From positions 15,446,713 through 15,510,712 of the forward strand of contig OX388309.1 in NCBI GenBank assembly GCA_947579605.1: a stretch of DNA of 64,000 nucleotides, read 5' to 3'. A program made the position numbers and the translations under genes. Under the pieces are notes generated by a model. That model was given only the letters and a program-made list of their open reading frames with translations, was not told the origin of the DNA and did not search any database. This document shows positions 50,829-60,289 of the stretch, piece by piece. This DNA is from Athripsodes cinereus. Its lineage: Eukaryota; Arthropoda; Insecta; Trichoptera; Leptoceridae. Each line of letters starts with the position of its first letter. Position 1 is the first letter of the stretch.

Positions 50829-52793
50829 CTACTTGCAACGTTCGCAGTTGTTTATGTGCGTCGTAATGTCTTCTTTCATGTTCGTCCAAAAGTATTTTCG
50901 TCGTAGATGTTTGAATGTTTCAGTTATACCTCTATGGTTCGTTTTCCCATCATGGTAATTACTAACTAAACGTTGTTGTTCTTCTTTATTGGTAACGTTT
51001 ATAACCCTTAGCGTGCACCTTACCAATTTCGGCCCGTTGTTGTTGAATGATTCTATGTACACTCTACAGAATTGTTTATATAATTCTTCTGTTTCGAAGT
51101 GTAAGTAAGATCGTGATTTGTTACTCGTATATTCGATCAGAAATTCCATAATTAAATCCCTGTTGTTTTTCTTCGGAAGCGATACGGTATAGATTTTTTG
51201 GGTATCGTTATGACTTGTGGTTACCGTCTTGCTGTCAATGAAATGGGTCTTTACGAAGAATTGTGGTGTCTTTGAATCTATTGCTTCCTCCAGAATTGGT
51301 ATTCCTTCGGTCACTTCGTTATTTTCACAAGACAATACCGTTTCAGACCTTTCTTCTTCGATTGATGGTGCTGTTAATGTTCTCTCCAAGTCGGGTGAAT
51401 TTTGCTGTAGCATTGTCTCAATTTCATCAGCCGTTTCAGTTTCTTCACTCAGTGGTTCCCGTGGTGGTGAGTTATCTGTTTCCTTTGATGCGATAGGCGA
51501 TTCGATGTATGATATTTCGTCGTTTTGATTGTTTGTCAAAGCAAGCATCTCTTCCAGATCCCTTGTTGTTAGGGGTGAACACACTTCATTCGTCGTTCTT
51601 GGTGGTTCTATGTATGTCCGGGGTACAGTGAAGTCTATTTCCATAGGTATCGGTGTTGTATCCGTAGGTGGTGACAAGGTCAAGTTTCTGAAGTCATTAT
51701 CAGAATTATCCAATGCCAGCATGTCTTCAAAATCTAGATTTACAATCATTGATCTCGTGTCAAGGGGGTTTATTTGTATTCTGGATAATGCATCGGCATT
51801 GGCATTCAATTTACCACTCTTGTGTTCGATTTTGAAGTCGTACTCTAATAATCGTAATCTCCATCGCACTAGCTTCGAATTGGGTTCTTTGAGATTAAAT
51901 AACCACACCAATGGTCTATGATCCGTAATTATAGTGAATTTACTTCCTAATAGGTATTGTCTAAATTGTTTAGTGGCCCAAACTACTCCTAGTAATTCCT
52001 TTTCGATAGTTGAGTACTTCTGCTCAGCTTCGTTCAATGTTCTTGATGCATAAGCTATGGGTTTATCCCTTCCAATTTCTCCTTGCGACAATACGGCTCC
52101 TAATGCTACATTGGATGCATCAGTTGTTAGTATGAACGGTTTTGTAAAATCCGGGTATTGCAATATTGGGTCATTGGTCAGAATTTTCTTTCCGAGTTCA
52201 AAGGCTTCTACAAATTTTTCATCATGCCTTATAGTTCTTCCTTTCTTAAGGCACATGGTAAGTGGTTTTGTTATTTTTGCAAAGTCTTTGATAAATCGTC
52301 TGTAGTAACCTAGGAGTCCTAGAAATCCTTTTATTTCCTTTGTTGTTTTCGGAATGGGGTAGTTTAGTATTGCGTTTATTTTCTCTGGGTTAGGTTTAAC
52401 TCCATCTTTTGTAATTACGTGTCCCAGGTATGCTACTTCCTTTCTCAGGAATTCGCACTTATCAATTTGTAATTTGAAATTGCTGTCTCGTAGTCTGTCA
52501 AATACTTCCTTTAATTTTTGCATGTGTTCCTGCAGTGATGCTGAGTATATGATTATGTCATCTAGGTAAACTAGACATTTTTCTCCTTGTAATCCTCTCA
52601 AGATGTTGTCCATGGTACGTTGGAAGGTTGCTGGGGCATTCTTCAGTCCAAATGGCATACGTTTGAATTCATAATGACCATTTTCAGTGCTGAAAGCTGT
52701 CTTTTCACAATCTTCTCCATTCATTTCAATTTGGTGGTACCCCGAGGCCAAATCTAAGGTGGTGAAATATTTGCTCCTTCCCAGTTTATCCAA
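50829..52793 (-). pseudogene. pol: Errantivirus RT, RNase H and integrase zinc domain (pol, middle piece)
   Basis: 654-codon - strand frame. [41 protein letters not shown] catalytic motif and [20 protein letters not shown]. RNase [31 protein letters not shown] and [10 protein letters not shown] long acidic, Ser/Thr-rich connector of about 170 residues is followed by the integrase HHCC zinc domain ([11 protein letters not shown]...INNCERCK). It is interrupted upstream by the LINE at 52827 and downstream by the hAT at 48822-50831. No stop or frameshift of its own. Confidence 0.93.
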
Positions 52794-53053
52794 TATATCT
52801 GTAATGTTTGGTAATGGGTACTTATCTTGGTAATTTTTACCGACTGCCGAGTCGTGCGGACGTGCGCGATGCAGAGTGCGTGTGTTTTTTTTTTACCGGT
52901 GTCTGATAAATAGTGTAATAAATTAAAAAATAGTGTTAAAACGATATTTCTAAAGTGTGTAATATTTTTAATCGCAATACGTTCAAACTCAAAAATGTGT
53001 AAATAATATTTTTATTAGTTTTTTATAAAAGTGAAATATTTTGAAACGCAAAA

Positions 53054-54157
53054 ATGTCCAATAGTGAGAAAATGATCATTAACGAACTACTTACGTTTAT
53101 TCAAAATAAGATAGACGTAATGGATGAAGTGGCAATTGTTCAAATTTGCTCAACGCAATATTCAGAGGAAGAGGTAGAGTCAGCCAAAGAAACTCTTTAC
53201 AGCTACGTGCCTGAGAGGAAAGTACAGCGCAAGGGTGATATGAAGAAAAATAAAAACCTCTTCGATATTATCAAAGTCCTGAAAGAAACTGAAGATGAGT
53301 GTCTCCCGATATTTGTGGCCAAGGATTTGCACAAATTACCGCCAGTAAACTTCGATCATGTAGATGTTACTTGTCTGTTAAAAGACATTACTTCCTTAAA
53401 ACAAGAAATGAGTATTATGAGGAGTCAGATGATTGATAAGAAAGACATACTAGAACTTAAGAACGAAATGTCCCTTTTTATGAATGGTCATGTTAAAAAA
53501 GTGGACAAAATATACGAAGAAAATAATGTGGAGGATGTCGAGGTGACACTTGACTGTGTAAATCATACAGATGAGCTTACAAGTAGAGATGAAAAGAATA
53601 GTATGAATACATATAGAGATATTCTTATTAATAATGTGGTACCAACAACAAGCTCTGTACAAGACGGTTTAGCAAATGCACGTGTTATCACACGCTCTCC
53701 AGTACCTGAGAGAACTGTACAAGTGAAGGACAGCCGAACACGTGCAAAACAACTGCACAATAACAATAAACACTACGAAACGGATCGAGACGGCTTTGTT
53801 CAAGTCAGAAGGAGAAAAAAAAGAAACATAACGGCAACAGGGAAGCAGGCAGATAACAATACTCTACAAACATTAAAAATTGCCGAGATGAAAACGAGTA
53901 TATACATCTCCAGATTAGATAATAGTGTTAGTGTCGAAAATATACAGAATTATATTAAAACGAAAGGCACATTTCAAGTAGAAGTAGAAAAAATTAAACA
54001 GAATAGGGAAACAAACTTTGTTTCTTTTAAGATAGATATTTTACGCAAAGATATAAAACTATTCATGGACAAGGGCTTCTGGCCAGAAGGTGTAGTGTAC
54101 CGCAAATTTATCAACAGAAATCATGGAGAAAAACAATCTCAGAATAATATCAATTAA
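53054..54157 (+). CDS. LINE ORF1 (RNA-binding/gag-like protein)
   Basis: 367 codons. The first ATG follows a 227-bp leader. Residues about 95-150 (LLKDITSLKQEMSIMRSQMI) form a probable coiled coil. Basic RRRKKRN-type clusters follow in the middle. The C-terminal region from about residue 280 (TSIYISRLDNSVSVENIQNY...VSFKIDI...FWPEGVVYRKFI) matches the RRM-like nucleic-acid-binding domain of ORF1 proteins in insect LINEs. It should coat the LINE RNA as a chaperone. No CCHC knuckle was seen. It is uninterrupted, and its stop lies inside the start of ORF2. Confidence 0.88.
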   Translation: MSNSEKMIINELLTFIQNKIDVMDEVAIVQICSTQYSEEEVESAKETLYSYVPERKVQRKGDMKKNKNLFDIIKVLKETEDECLPIFVAKDLHKLPPVNFDHVDVTCLLKDITSLKQEMSIMRSQMIDKKDILELKNEMSLFMNGHVKKVDKIYEENNVEDVEVTLDCVNHTDELTSRDEKNSMNTYRDILINNVVPTTSSVQDGLANARVITRSPVPERTVQVKDSRTRAKQLHNNNKHYETDRDGFVQVRRRKKRNITATGKQADNNTLQTLKIAEMKTSIYISRLDNSVSVENIQNYIKTKGTFQVEVEKIKQNRETNFVSFKIDILRKDIKLFMDKGFWPEGVVYRKFINRNHGEKQSQNNIN

Positions 54158-56906
54158 TTGTAAGGCTATGAAAAGAAATATACATTTCATAGCTGAGCTG
54201 TGTAATACATATGATGTAGTGCTTCTACAAGAAACTTGGCTTTTAGAAAATGAGATTCCTTTGATAACAAAAATACATAAAGATTTTCAAGGAACCGGTA
54301 CATCAGCTGTAGATTTAACAAGAGGGCCACTTATTGGCAGACCATATGGTGGCACAGCTATACTTTGGAGAAACACAATTAAGGGCATGCCTATAATATG
54401 CAACGATAGTCGGATTTCTGGAATCAAGATAACCGAAGAAAATAGAGAGTTGTATTTACTAACTGTATACATGCCCACTTGTCATGCTGACAATTTAATA
54501 GAATTCACTAATTGCTTATCAATGCTACATTCAATTATCAACGATAATGGAAACTCAGAAGCTCTTATAGTGGGAGATTTCAACGCCCACCCATCTTCTA
54601 TATTTGGAACTGAACTAACGGCCTTCTGCCAAAGTAATCATTATCAGTGTGCGGATTTAGAAACACTCCCATTGGATTCTTATACATATGTCAGCGATGC
54701 ACATAACACTACATCATGGCTAGACCACTGCGTCATTACAGATAGCTTGAAGGATAAAATCACCCAAATGCAAATTCACTACGACATTACTTGGACGGAT
54801 CACCGCGCGATCTCTTGCACAATTGAAATAAATAAATTGTGCCCAATCGTAACTAATCCTATGCCAACAGACTATGCAAGATGGTGTGGAGGAAATATAA
54901 ACCAATGCAATCAGTATAAGGCCATAGTTGAGGGTCTACTAGAAAAAATTGCAAAAACACAATACATACCGAGTCCATGCAATACAAATACAGACATATG
55001 CAACGAAGAAAAACATAGGAATGCAATTGGAAACCTATATGAAGACATTGTGCATTCCATTAGAAACGCAGCAACTACCGCATTCAATAGGGAAAGACAA
55101 AGGGCACTAACATACAAATATCAAAAGACTGGTTGGAACACCTTAGTAGCAGTACACTATCAAAAGTCAAGAGAAGCTCTTCAACAATGGATACAAGAAG
55201 GAAAACCAGCACACGGAAGGGTTGCAGACGAAAGAAAATATTACAGGAGAATATTTAAGAAGGCCTTGAAACAATCTCAACAAAATATTGAACAGAATAT
55301 TATTGATAATATAGTCATGAATGCTAATAATAAGCAATTTAAAAAATTCTGGAAAAAGAGTAATGATATGCTGAAGCCTCGAAAAACGAATGCAGGTCAA
55401 ATAGATGGATGCAACGACGCGAAAGTAATAGCAAACTCTTTCAGGGACATATTCTGCGAGATCTCAGGAAATGATACACCAAATAAATGTTTACCTATTC
55501 CATGTGACAATCAAAAAGTTGTGATAGAAGAAAGTGATGTGGAAACTGCGATACGATCTATTAAATCGGGTAAGTCACCAGGACATGATAATTTGAGTAT
55601 TGAACACATAAAATATGCTGGCGCATATCCCAAAAAAGTATTATCGAGACTATTCAATATGATAATAAGACACAACCATCTTCCTGAAAGTATGATTAAA
55701 ACTATCATCATACCAATACCAAAGTCAGCACAACTTGATATGACGTCATCCAACAACTACAGACCGATCTCTCTCTTTACTATCATTGCACGAATACTGG
55801 AAAAAACTATACTTTTAAAAATTGAACAAAAACTTTATACTAATGATAGTCAAATGGGATTCAAAGCAGACTTATCAACGGACAACGCAATCTATACAGC
55901 CAAGCAGGTGATAGAAAGATACCGCAAGAAGAAAACCACAGTGTATGCGTGTTTTTTAGATCTAAGCAAAGCATTTGACAAGGTGTCACATAAGCTCCTG
56001 TGGGAAAAACTGAAAACAAGAGAGGTTCCTAATAGCATAATAAACCTACTCAACCTGTGGCACACTCAGCAAAAAAACGTAGTAAAATGGAACGACGAGA
56101 TGTCAAAGCCAATGTACCTAAGAACAGGTCTGAGGCAAGGAGGATGTATGTCTCCAGTATTGTTCAGTGTGTACATGGACGGTCTTAGTCAGCAGCTTTC
56201 CAATTCAAGAACTGGATGCCATCTTGGAGATGTGCCAGCAAACCATGTATGCTATGCCGATGACATGGTTCTTTTGTCACCTTCCATCAAAGGATTAAGA
56301 AAACTGATTCAAATATGCGAAATTTATGCCCAAGACCACAACATGACGTACAACGCAAAAAAGACTGAATTGATAGTGTTTAAATCGGTAGGACTAGACG
56401 AATGTATGTTACCTGTAAAAATTAATGGCACCACACTGATACGGACGCATAAAGTTAAATATTTAGGACATATAATAAACAGTGACCTAACGGACGATGA
56501 CGACATAGACAGACAAAGACGTAGTATTAGTATTATATCGAACATGCTTGCTAGGAAATTTTTCAAATGTAGCGCACATGTAAAAAGAATTCTCTTTAAC
56601 GCTTTTTGCACAAACTTGTACACATGTCAACTATGGACGAATTACAGACTTTCTACTTTAAATAAACTTAGAGTACAATACAATGACGCATACCGCATAC
56701 TTTTCGGATACAGACGATACAGCAGCGCAACACAAATGTTCGCAGAAGGAAGGACAAAAGACTTTGTAGCCACATTAAGGCAAAAAATTTATAGCACTAG
56801 GGCTAAATTAATAACACACAATAATGCCCTAGTGCGAGCCGCATTTGACCGCCAGACACCACAACTAACAAGAAGATGGAACACCCATCTTAACCAAGTG
56901 CCATAG
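54123..56906 (+). CDS. LINE ORF2: APE endonuclease and reverse transcriptase
   Basis: 927 codons, uninterrupted. Residues about 1-235 are an APE-type endonuclease with all key blocks: ISINCKAM, LLQETWLL, LLTVYMP, VGDFNAHPSS (residues about 150-159), SWLDHCVI and TDHRAISC. The RT spans about 470-800: GKSPGHDNLSIEHIK, NNYRPISLFTIIARILEKTI, GFKADLSTDNAIYTA, CFLDLSKAFDKVSHK, TGLRQGGCMSPVLFSVYMDG, YADDMVLLS (YADD at 711-714) and KYLGHIINSD. A C-terminal tail of about 120 residues follows. Start by ATG at 54123, 35 nt inside ORF1, presumably by reinitiation. The best candidate for an active enzyme in the window. Confidence 0.95.
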   Translation: MEKNNLRIISINCKAMKRNIHFIAELCNTYDVVLLQETWLLENEIPLITKIHKDFQGTGTSAVDLTRGPLIGRPYGGTAILWRNTIKGMPIICNDSRISGIKITEENRELYLLTVYMPTCHADNLIEFTNCLSMLHSIINDNGNSEALIVGDFNAHPSSIFGTELTAFCQSNHYQCADLETLPLDSYTYVSDAHNTTSWLDHCVITDSLKDKITQMQIHYDITWTDHRAISCTIEINKLCPIVTNPMPTDYARWCGGNINQCNQYKAIVEGLLEKIAKTQYIPSPCNTNTDICNEEKHRNAIGNLYEDIVHSIRNAATTAFNRERQRALTYKYQKTGWNTLVAVHYQKSREALQQWIQEGKPAHGRVADERKYYRRIFKKALKQSQQNIEQNIIDNIVMNANNKQFKKFWKKSNDMLKPRKTNAGQIDGCNDAKVIANSFRDIFCEISGNDTPNKCLPIPCDNQKVVIEESDVETAIRSIKSGKSPGHDNLSIEHIKYAGAYPKKVLSRLFNMIIRHNHLPESMIKTIIIPIPKSAQLDMTSSNNYRPISLFTIIARILEKTILLKIEQKLYTNDSQMGFKADLSTDNAIYTAKQVIERYRKKKTTVYACFLDLSKAFDKVSHKLLWEKLKTREVPNSIINLLNLWHTQQKNVVKWNDEMSKPMYLRTGLRQGGCMSPVLFSVYMDGLSQQLSNSRTGCHLGDVPANHVCYADDMVLLSPSIKGLRKLIQICEIYAQDHNMTYNAKKTELIVFKSVGLDECMLPVKINGTTLIRTHKVKYLGHIINSDLTDDDDIDRQRRSISIISNMLARKFFKCSAHVKRILFNAFCTNLYTCQLWTNYRLSTLNKLRVQYNDAYRILFGYRRYSSATQMFAEGRTKDFVATLRQKIYSTRAKLITHNNALVRAAFDRQTPQLTRRWNTHLNQVP

Positions 56907-56971
56907 ATAATTGTGTTTTTATGTATAATAATTATTATGATTTTTTTTTGTTTTATTTTTATTTCTGTATT

Positions 56972-58120
56972 TTACTTATAATATGTATTTAATATGGACC
57001 TGAGAGGCTTGCACAACCCACCTTCAGATCTGGAATAAAAATTATTATTATTATTATTATTATTATCGTCTATTGTTTTCTCATTTAGTCTTCTGTAGTC
57101 TATTACCATACGATATTTCTTTTGTCCCGATGCATCCGCTTTCTTGGGTACAATGTGTACTGGTGAATTCCATGGTGAGTACGAGGGTTGTATTATATCT
57201 TGTTGCAAAAGGTTGTCAATTTGTCTTTTGATTTCTTCCCTTTGTGGTGGTGCATGTCTATATGCTCTCACGTATGAGGGTGTGTTATCGGACAAACGTA
57301 AAGTGTGTTTTATCTTGCTGGTAAATGTGAGAGATTGTTCTTCGCAGTAAAATATGTCACGGTATCGGTAGCACATTTTTGATATTGCATTTCTCTCTTC
57401 ATTGTTTAGGTGATCTAGTCGGAGTTTTTCTAAATTAATTTTTTGTAGATAGTCGTCATTTTTTGTTGGGGCGTCATCATAATGGTTCATGGGAATTAGG
57501 TTTAGTTTTTCCACCTGTATAGGACTTTGTAGTTTAATTGTTACTGGATACTCATTAATGTTCGTGATGGTGGTGGTAAATTTTGACTTTGATGCCCGTA
57601 CGATAGCTTCTGGCATTTCTACTCCTTCAGCAAATTGGTAATAACTTACTATCCCTTCACCTTCGTTCAACTTAGATGGTAAAAGCACTTTCTTTTGAGT
57701 ACGAGGCTCAATAAGCATTTGGTATATGTGCGTTGGTTTCTTTGCTTCAGTATGTAATTTTATCTTTGCAGTATCCGTCTCTAGATATCCGTCTTTTAAA
57801 TTAATGTTGGCACCTACCTTTTGTAAAAGATCTAAACCTATAAGTCCGTCATACTTCTTATTGAAATTAAATATGTGAAACTTGTGGTTAGACGTATTCC
57901 TGAACGCTTTAGGTAGTGGTATATTCACTACATAATTATGAAAACTGATTTGGTGTGCTGATTGAATTTGAAAAGGTTCCTCTGACACACAATCTCCAAA
58001 ATATTCCTCTACCTTCTGGCTATTAATAAGTGATTTAGATGATCCGGTGTCGATCATAAATTTTCCATTTATTTCGGGTAAAAGTATATACGGGAGATTT
58101 GCTTTAGCGGTATTCATCAC
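56972..58120 (-). pseudogene. pol: Errantivirus protease and RT start (pol, 5' piece)
   Basis: Minus-strand frame with the aspartic protease active site FMIDTGSSKSLIN near the start, then the RT N-terminal region (QREEIKRQIDNLLQQDIIQP, SPWNSPVHIVPKK, YRMVIDYRRLNEK). The frame then runs into the (TTA)n tail of the inserted LINE, read as an Asn tract. The frame is open upstream of its first ATG and is -1 relative to gag, so Pol is expected as a Gag-Pol frameshift product. I could not pin down the slippery site. Confidence 0.92.
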
Positions 58121-58122
58121 AA

Positions 58123-59205
58123 TTATGTTGGGCGACTCGGTTGGCCCATATTCCGAAAATCCTCTTCATATTCAAACTCTTGCTGGTAAGGATCCTCTTC
58201 GTTCACGCCTTCTTCTGGTTCAACTATGTTCTCATCTTCAATATCTTCTTGGTAGAACAGTTCCCCAGCGGTCCATCGTGGGGCCATAGGTTTATCCGTC
58301 TTCATGGTCTGGTCTGTATTTTCTCTCTTTTGGAATGATCCTTGGTTTGGACGAGGAGTATACGTCTGAGTAAAAGATTTTGTTGGCATGTTCTTCATTG
58401 AATTGGATTTTGGCTGGTTAAACTGCCTGAATTGGTTTTGTGGTTGTGGTGGTCTCTGTTGGTACTGTTGTTTTTGTTGTACCTGTTGGTTATAGTTTGG
58501 TCTCCACGGTGGTATGTGTAGTACCTGTCTGTACAGCGAGTTATTAGGCTGTACCGAAATGTTCTTTGGTTTTAAACCTTGCTGGTTATTTTGCAAGCTG
58601 GTGTTGTCTTTGCGTTGTGAATAGAGGAAATTTTCTTCCTCTAAAACTAAAGACATGGCTTCCTCAACCGATTTCGGGCTTCTTAGTCTCACGGCTAGAC
58701 CTAGCATACCGTTCAGTCCCTTTAGGTACGTTTGTAAAGCCATACCGTCATATATTCTATCTTTAGTTACCCTTGAGCCGATGTCTGGGTCTGCTAACTG
58801 TACTTTCGCCATTAATAGGCTTTTGGTGTCCTGTACCCTAGCACCAAAGCTATACGGGGGCTCGTTCTGTCTTGGTTTAAGCTGGATCAGATCCTGAACC
58901 AGACAATTTTCGTTTCTTTGATCTCCGAAGTAGTTGATTAGGAGATTTTTTACTTCCTCCCACGTAGCAAAGTTTTCCCTGTTCCCGATTAGTGTTAGTG
59001 CACGCCCGTCGAGCTTACTTATTATGATTCTCATTAAGTGAACATTTGTGGGGTGCGCTGGGCTCTTGGGATCTCCCAGTAAGCCAATTACATAATCGCA
59101 TGAACTTATAAAATTATTTAATCTGGCAGCATCGCCATCAAACCTTGGGATAACATTTAGTACATGTTGTGGAATGTCTCCGATTGTAACTCCGTTTGTA
59201 GCCAT
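58123..59205 (-). CDS. gag: Errantivirus Gag
   Basis: 360 codons, uninterrupted. N-terminal capsid-like region (VIPRFDGDAARLNNFISSCD, NYFGDQRNENCLVQDLIQLK). Gln/Pro/Asn-rich C-terminal part (QQKQQYQQRPPQPQNQFRQF) and an acidic end. No CCHC zinc knuckle, as usual in errantiviruses. The ATG at 59205 follows the leader. It forms the virus-like particle core and binds the genomic RNA. Confidence 0.93.
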   Translation of the reverse strand: MATNGVTIGDIPQHVLNVIPRFDGDAARLNNFISSCDYVIGLLGDPKSPAHPTNVHLMRIIISKLDGRALTLIGNRENFATWEEVKNLLINYFGDQRNENCLVQDLIQLKPRQNEPPYSFGARVQDTKSLLMAKVQLADPDIGSRVTKDRIYDGMALQTYLKGLNGMLGLAVRLRSPKSVEEAMSLVLEEENFLYSQRKDNTSLQNNQQGLKPKNISVQPNNSLYRQVLHIPPWRPNYNQQVQQKQQYQQRPPQPQNQFRQFNQPKSNSMKNMPTKSFTQTYTPRPNQGSFQKRENTDQTMKTDKPMAPRWTAGELFYQEDIEDENIVEPEEGVNEEDPYQQEFEYEEDFRNMGQPSRPT

Positions 59206-59349
59206 TTTACTACAATAATATTATAAGCTTGAACTCAATGAATATTATATCAATTTTTAATACAAAAATTTGTTAATGTTTTAATATTTTATATAAGTAC
59301 CTTTAATTATGCAACAATATCTCAATAACTAAAGGGGGTTGATTTCGAT

Positions 59350-59490
59350 ATTCAGACAATGGGTGATCTCAATGATCAGATTGGGGGTGATCTCAATGAT
59401 CAGAATGAGGGTGATCTCAATGATCAGATTGGGGGTGATCTCAATGATCAGAATGAGGGTGATCTCAATGATCAGGATGAGGGTGATTGC
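59350..59490 (-). repeat. 24-bp repeats in the errantivirus leader
   Basis: Five to six copies of a 24-bp unit, GGTGATCTCAATGATCAGA(T/A)TG(G/A)G, with alternating variants, lie between the 5' LTR and gag. Each contains the palindrome TGATCA. The position corresponds to the leader in which Drosophila gypsy carries its repeated insulator-protein sites, but the sequence is unrelated to those. Confidence 0.9.
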
Positions 59491-59771
59491 AACGATTATG
59501 AATTGAACTCTGCGATAGAACCAATTCCGATTAACGAGCAATCACAGCACTCTAAAATAACGACACTTGGGAAATGGAATTAAAGGAGAGCAAATGGCAC
59601 TTACTGAAGAAGTACTGCAACCTTAATCCACATCTCTTGGTTGTCGGGTCAGCTCCTGTTGTCTTCCAATGGCACTTGCACTGATTTTAATCTTTGAGAG
59701 TTCGAGTTCGAATACTTGGTTAAAAGTTAACACTTAAACACTTGATCTTTATTTTTATATCAATGTCCCAA

Positions 59772-59792
59772 GTATCCTACCAAGACTGCGCC
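59772..59792 (-). promoter_or_regulatory. Errantivirus primer-binding site
   Basis: Immediately after the 5' LTR in element orientation the sequence is GGCGCAGTCTTGGTAGGATA. It resembles the TGGCGCAGTC-type site that 17.6/297/TED-group elements use to bind a serine tRNA, with the initial T supplied by the LTR end. tRNA identity is inferred. Confidence 0.65.
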
Positions 59793-60289
59793 ATTTACGA
59801 TTCGCGGCCAGGCGAATCTCAAAAAAACTCAAAAAAGATTATTTAAAATCACTTTATTAAAGTATAATATTAATTATTACACAATTGATTTTATTGTTTA
59901 TTGAATAAAAGTATTGAATAAAAGAATCACAATGATATTTAATTTATTACACAACACAATACAATTTAACACAAGACCAGGATTTAACAACAGGACTTAT
60001 TATAATAAACTGATCAAGTAATAATTAACTGAACGACAGAATATTAACACTGGGCTGACTAATTAGGTACTGACAACTGTTCCCAGTGTGAAATACTTTA
60101 TATAGTGTTTCCAGGCATTGGTACCTTGTGCATTAGTAGCGTGTGCATTGGAATGACCTATTTTATTATAGTCAATATGTAAACATTCCCATGATCATAT
60201 TACTGAGATTCTGATACGCGGGCATTCCCACGCTCGTGTTACTGGAATTATCTGGTATGATATAGGCTACTCTAGGCCTTATCATAACT
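59793..60289 (-). repeat. Errantivirus 5' LTR
   Basis: 497 bp, the same as 45720-46216 in every line compared. It should carry the promoter. It is followed by the AATG target duplication at 60290-60293. Confidence 0.95.

Larger units (their letters stand above)
48822..50831 (+). mobile_element. hAT transposon inserted in errantivirus integrase
   Basis: The termini are exact inverse copies: TAGGGAATCCAATCCCGCA at 48822 and TGCGGGATTGGATTCCCTA ending at 50831. The 8-bp TSD CTTGCAAC is exact (48814-48821, 50832-50839). Both subterminal regions are packed with GCGGGAT/ATCCCGC palindromic motifs, likely transposase-binding sites. It is 2010 bp and carries a broken transposase on + and a 189-bp LINE tail. 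Confidence 0.95.
52827..57062 (+). mobile_element. Intact two-ORF LINE inserted in errantivirus pol
   Basis: About 4.2 kb, + strand, opposite to the errantivirus. It has a 5' UTR 52827-53053, ORF1, ORF2 overlapping by 35 nt, a short 3' UTR and a (TTA)n/(ATT)n tail. TTATC occurs at both junctions (52822-52826 and about 57063-57067), giving a short target duplication. The insertion splits the RT just after its VIDYRRLNEKTIDD motif. Both ORFs are free of stops, so the copy may be competent. The clade is probably CR1/L2 (Kiri-like) by layout. Confidence 0.93.
45720..60289 (-). mobile_element. Errantivirus (Ty3/gypsy endogenous retrovirus), TED-like
   Basis: Complete provirus on the - strand. The two 497-bp LTRs show no difference by eye; each starts AGTTA and ends GTAAAT in element orientation, and the provirus is flanked by the 4-bp TSD AATG (45716-45719, 60290-60293). 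Order is 5' LTR 60289-59793, primer site, leader with 24-bp repeats, gag, protease/RT/RNase H/integrase and env, then 3' LTR 46216-45720. Without the two nested insertions it would be about 8.3 kb, the usual errantivirus size. LTR identity implies a recent insertion. Pol is interrupted by a hAT element and a LINE, so this copy cannot make an intact Pol. Confidence 0.95.

Noticed and set aside
48822..50831. Functional host gene derived from hAT transposase
   Set aside because: The frames are broken by stops and shifts, and the insertion is recent with intact termini and target duplication, so domestication is not supported.
51217..52305. Plus-strand ORFs over errantivirus pol
   Set aside because: Antisense shadows of RT/RNase H on the - strand.
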